Shown: one piece after another, positions 7,244-9,454 of the stretch | Layout of the letters: every line of letters begins with the position of its first letter | How positions within the stretch are numbered: position 1 is the stretch's first letter | Source of the DNA: an uncultured Lachnospiraceae bacterium | Lineage (GTDB): Bacteria > Bacillota > Clostridia > Lachnospirales > Lachnospiraceae | Length of the DNA: 9,454 bases | Direction of reading: 5' to 3' | NCBI GenBank assembly: GCA_947177925.1 | Contig: CAMWWJ010000117.1 | Span: 1-9,454 of the forward strand | Made by a program: the position numbers and the translations under genes | The notes under the pieces: model-generated | The model's input: the letters and a program-made list of their open reading frames with translations, nothing else | Told to the model about the DNA's origin: nothing | Database searches by the model: none

Positions 7244-8548
7244 ATGGAAAAAGTGATTTCTTATATGAAGAGAAGACCTGTCTTTAGCTCCATTGTTTTT
7301 TCAATGGGGCTTGGGCTGGTTCTCTATATTTTAGATAAAGCTATGAGAGCGGGGGAAGGTCTTATGCCCACCGCTTTCACTTTCATAGACATATTTGAGC
7401 TTTTAGTGGTTATATTCATTACCGGAGCGTGTGTCGTATATCCGGGGGTATTAACACTTATCAATATCGTTTCTGTGTTTCGTCTGCCCAAAACGGAACA
7501 CCATAAAAAATCGGTGAGACGGTTTGAGTATATTACCATTTTATTAGGTCTGCTGTATAGCTGGATATATGCTTGGATATTATCTGATATCTCATGGGAT
7601 GCAGAATGGTCAAAACAATTATATGATCCACAGGTTCATCAGCCCTTGTGGACGGGAGCAGTGCCCACATTTATTGTTTTGTGTCTGGCAGGAGGAGTTG
7701 GATATTTTGTGCTTTCCCGGCTCAAGGTGGAAAAGACGCCGCCTCTTGTGATTGTATCGGCAATGGCTGCAATGTATCTTGGAGTATTTGAAAGTGTTAT
7801 GTGGTGCATACAGTTTTTGGGAGGAGAGTATTTGCTTTTAGGATCAGATTGGACAAATGTTCTATTATGCCTGCTCCCGTTTAATTTCATTATGATTTCC
7901 ATAAAGATTATCCGCTTAAAGATTTATGAATGGAATGCCATGAAAGAGCAAAAAGAGCAGGAGAGGGAGGCATTAGAAGAGAAAACCGTATGGAATTTCC
8001 TGAATAAAAAGCTTATGAATGCAGCCAATTGGCCGGTATTGGCATTTTTGCTCATGTGGCCTTTGTTAGGAATCTTGCTTTGTATACTTTTGTTGTTTGG
8101 GCAAAAGCCCGATTATGTGATTAAGGTCTTTACGGAAACGGCCCAGTGGCAGTTATCCCAACAGACAGCGCCGCCAAATCTTCCTTCACACCACGGTCAT
8201 TATTTATGCACGGTTGCAGCATGTGGTCATGAAAAGCTGGTAAAGCCTATCCGGATGGGAGAACGCCATGGGAATACAATCGTGGTGAACCGCCAGTTGT
8301 GCATTGCAAATGCCTTTGAGCAGATCCTGGAAGAAAAAACACCGGGCTTCCATAAGCATGTAAGACATTTTTATGATACCTATGGATTTCCCATTGCAGT
8401 GCTTATACGGACAAAGTGGGCTGCTGATTTGGTCTATCTGCTGATGAAGCCTTTAGAGTGGATGTTCTTGATCGTTATTTATTTTTGTGATGTAAAGCCG
8501 GAGAACCGGATTGCGGTGCAGTATCTGCCGAAAGGAGGGAAAGGGTAA
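7244..8548 (+). CDS. Polytopic membrane protein, DUF6688-like
   Basis: This 434-residue protein has about seven hydrophobic helices (near 14-31, 45-78, 95-113, 138-158, 166-192, 203-223 and 263-286), then a soluble C-terminal region. A charged segment (230-250) separates the last two helices. The C-terminal region holds HHGHYLCTVAACGHEKLVKP (316-335), then GERHGNTIVVNRQLC and GFHKHVRHFYDTYG, a His/Cys-rich block that could bind metal or a cofactor, and a last hydrophobic stretch near 396-415. I believe this matches the DUF6688 family of uncharacterised Firmicutes proteins, but that is from memory. Function is unknown. It starts 17 bases after lysA with a poor ribosome-binding site (AGAGAAG), so it may depend on translation of lysA. 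Its TAA stop lies at the very first bases of the downstream hairpin element, so the natural C-terminus may have been changed by an insertion. Confidence 0.85.
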   Translation: MEKVISYMKRRPVFSSIVFSMGLGLVLYILDKAMRAGEGLMPTAFTFIDIFELLVVIFITGACVVYPGVLTLINIVSVFRLPKTEHHKKSVRRFEYITILLGLLYSWIYAWILSDISWDAEWSKQLYDPQVHQPLWTGAVPTFIVLCLAGGVGYFVLSRLKVEKTPPLVIVSAMAAMYLGVFESVMWCIQFLGGEYLLLGSDWTNVLLCLLPFNFIMISIKIIRLKIYEWNAMKEQKEQEREALEEKTVWNFLNKKLMNAANWPVLAFLLMWPLLGILLCILLLFGQKPDYVIKVFTETAQWQLSQQTAPPNLPSHHGHYLCTVAACGHEKLVKPIRMGERHGNTIVVNRQLCIANAFEQILEEKTPGFHKHVRHFYDTYGFPIAVLIRTKWAADLVYLLMKPLEWMFLIVIYFCDVKPENRIAVQYLPKGGKG

Positions 8549-8762
8549 CCGTTTGGCCCGCAGCTTTCCCCACTGGCAACGGGACAGTTCTGGGCAGAAA
8601 ATATTTCTACGTCGTCACGCTCTCGCTCTATAAAAACGCAGCAGTGCTAAGCTCGAAAGTACCTGGCTAAGCACTGGCGATTTTATAAGGGCTCCTAAAG
8701 AAAATATTTTCAGCCCAGAGCTGTCCCGTTGCCAGTGGGGAAAGTTGCGGGCTGAACGGTTA
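8546..8762. mobile_element. 217-bp long-hairpin element, MITE candidate (or structured RNA)
   Basis: Bases 8546-8606 and 8702-8762 are inverted repeats of 61 nt with no gaps: 56 Watson-Crick pairs, four positions that would be G-U in RNA, and a single A-A mismatch (8596/8712). A second stem is nested inside (8629-8652 with 8666-8687). The outer ends read TA|ACCGTT at left and AACGGT|TA at right, so the element proper may be 8548-8760 flanked by a TA target duplication, as for MITEs moved by IS630/Tc1-mariner-type transposases. Because TA is its own complement, the duplication cannot be told apart from part of the repeat. There is no transposase and no coding frame of note inside. A T tract is lacking, so it is not an ordinary terminator. 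Copies elsewhere in the genome are needed to settle its nature. Confidence 0.65.
8629..8687. repeat. Inner hairpin of the 217-bp element
   Basis: TATAAAA (8629-8635) pairs with TTTTATA (8681-8687) and CGC (8637-8639) with GCG (8677-8679). After a two-base bulge (8640-8641), CAGTGCT (8642-8648) pairs with AGCACTG (8670-8676), and AGC (8650-8652) with GCT (8666-8668). The loop is 13 bases (8653-8665). The stretches between this and the outer stem (8607-8628 and 8688-8701) are unequal and largely unpaired. Confidence 0.6.
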
Positions 8763-8773
8763 TAGAAAAAGCT

Positions 8774-9454
8774 ATGGGAATATTTCAGAATGATACGAAT
8801 ATTGTTCCTATCGTATATACAGCCGGAGTATCGGATGAGGAATATACAAAGAAGATAATGGGTTTGGGGAATGAGTCGTATGATGAAAATCTGGTGAAAT
8901 ACTATGATGATATTGCCGAAGAAATTTTAACAAAATATTTTACGGTAAAGAAATGTCCCGGAAAACATATTTGGTACGGGGAATGGGAAAATCACAGAAG
9001 AATTGTAATTAAATTGCGCCAATTTTATTCTTATGAAGTTGTATTTGGCTATAATTATGATTTTATTCCGATTTTGAACAGACAGGACAAATTTATTTAT
9101 CATAGGACAGAGAAGTCTGTTGATTTGGATGTAAAAGATTTTTATATCAATCATATCCATTATGATTCTGACAACCTGACACATTTAGAGAGCTTTCATA
9201 TCCGCAGAAAATACGAACTCCCCGTATACGGTTGCAGAGGGGAGTTGGATTTTGCAAAAAAATATATTGGAGACTGTGTGCGTACAAATATCCCTTTTAT
9301 GCAGGATTTCTTTGCCAGATATGAATCGGATTGGGATGTAATATCTTTTTTGGATTATATCATTCATAATGGAAATTATTTTGAGAGATATAGGTATATT
9401 TGGACGAAAGCATTTTTGTATGCCAAACTTCATGAAATGAAAAAGGCAATGGAA
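8774..9454 (+). CDS. Unrecognised protein, 3' end beyond the window
   Basis: From the ATG at 8774 the frame stays open for 227 codons to the last base of the window, so the gene is partial at its 3' end. The product begins MGIFQNDTNIVPIVYTAGVS and looks like a soluble alpha/beta protein rich in Tyr, Phe, Asp and Lys, with aromatic-rich strands (FYSYEVVFGYNYDFIPIL near residues 85-102) and helices towards the end; no signal peptide or membrane helix is seen. I cannot assign a family. An in-frame TGA at 8753-8755, inside the hairpin element, limits any upstream extension, and there is no ribosome-binding site before the ATG (the preceding bases are TATAGAAAAAGCT). The sequence looks more AT-rich than the genes before it. 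The ORF length, protein-like composition and codon pattern support a real gene; the start is uncertain. Confidence 0.65.
   Translation, partial: MGIFQNDTNIVPIVYTAGVSDEEYTKKIMGLGNESYDENLVKYYDDIAEEILTKYFTVKKCPGKHIWYGEWENHRRIVIKLRQFYSYEVVFGYNYDFIPILNRQDKFIYHRTEKSVDLDVKDFYINHIHYDSDNLTHLESFHIRRKYELPVYGCRGELDFAKKYIGDCVRTNIPFMQDFFARYESDWDVISFLDYIIHNGNYFERYRYIWTKAFLYAKLHEMKKAME

Noticed and set aside
8546..8762. Ordinary rho-independent terminator
   Set aside because: The stem is far longer than usual, the loop region is about 95 bases, and no T run follows the right arm.
8927..9433. Reverse-strand frames of 82-85 codons near the right edge
   Set aside because: They lie opposite the 227-codon forward frame, have no ribosome-binding sites, and look like its shadows.
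1..9454. A multi-gene defence, toxin-antitoxin or CRISPR system
   Set aside because: No regularly spaced repeats, nuclease/toxin pairs or known defence modules were found; the Sir2-like protein alone, with altered catalytic residues, is not enough to claim one.

Overview
The window looks like chromosome from a motile, low-to-moderate GC member of the Clostridia, most likely the Lachnospiraceae. The grounds are Gram-positive-type Shine-Dalgarno sites (AGGAGG-like), the protein families present, the pairing of CheV with a very acidic Glu/Lys-rich membrane protein, and a DUF6688-like membrane protein. The genus cannot be fixed from sequence alone. All genes that can be supported lie on the + strand.

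Left part (1-3645): an extended -10 promoter leads into cheV, a CheW-receiver fusion of chemotaxis. It is followed by a 15-bp perfect hairpin terminator. Next come a divergent sirtuin-like protein that seems to lack the catalytic histidine and other NAD-site residues, and a 582-residue single-pass membrane protein. That protein has a long acidic and lysine-rich cytoplasmic part which carries a FliM-like LS(Q/P)EEI(D/E)A motif near its N-terminus, and an alpha-helical outer domain.

Middle (3720-7226): a housekeeping run of hisH-hisF (the two subunits of imidazole glycerol phosphate synthase, 2 bp apart), ung (uracil-DNA glycosylase) and lysA (diaminopimelate decarboxylase, an atypical-motif clade). 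The his pair stands here without other histidine genes.

Right part (7244-9454): a polytopic membrane protein with a His/Cys-rich C-terminal domain ends exactly at the edge of a 217-bp element whose two 61-nt ends are near-perfect inverted repeats, with a second hairpin nested inside. Its ends can be read as TA|ACCGTT...AACGGT|TA, as expected of a MITE mobilised by an IS630/Tc1-mariner-type transposase. Its arms differ almost only by changes that keep G-U pairs, so a structured RNA is a competing reading. Just beyond it an unrecognised reading frame stays open for 227 codons and runs off the right edge.

No tRNA, rRNA, CRISPR array, transposase gene or known riboswitch was seen. The hairpin element and the FliM-motif membrane protein are the two things most worth following up. 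I do not see a complete, clearly new multi-gene system.
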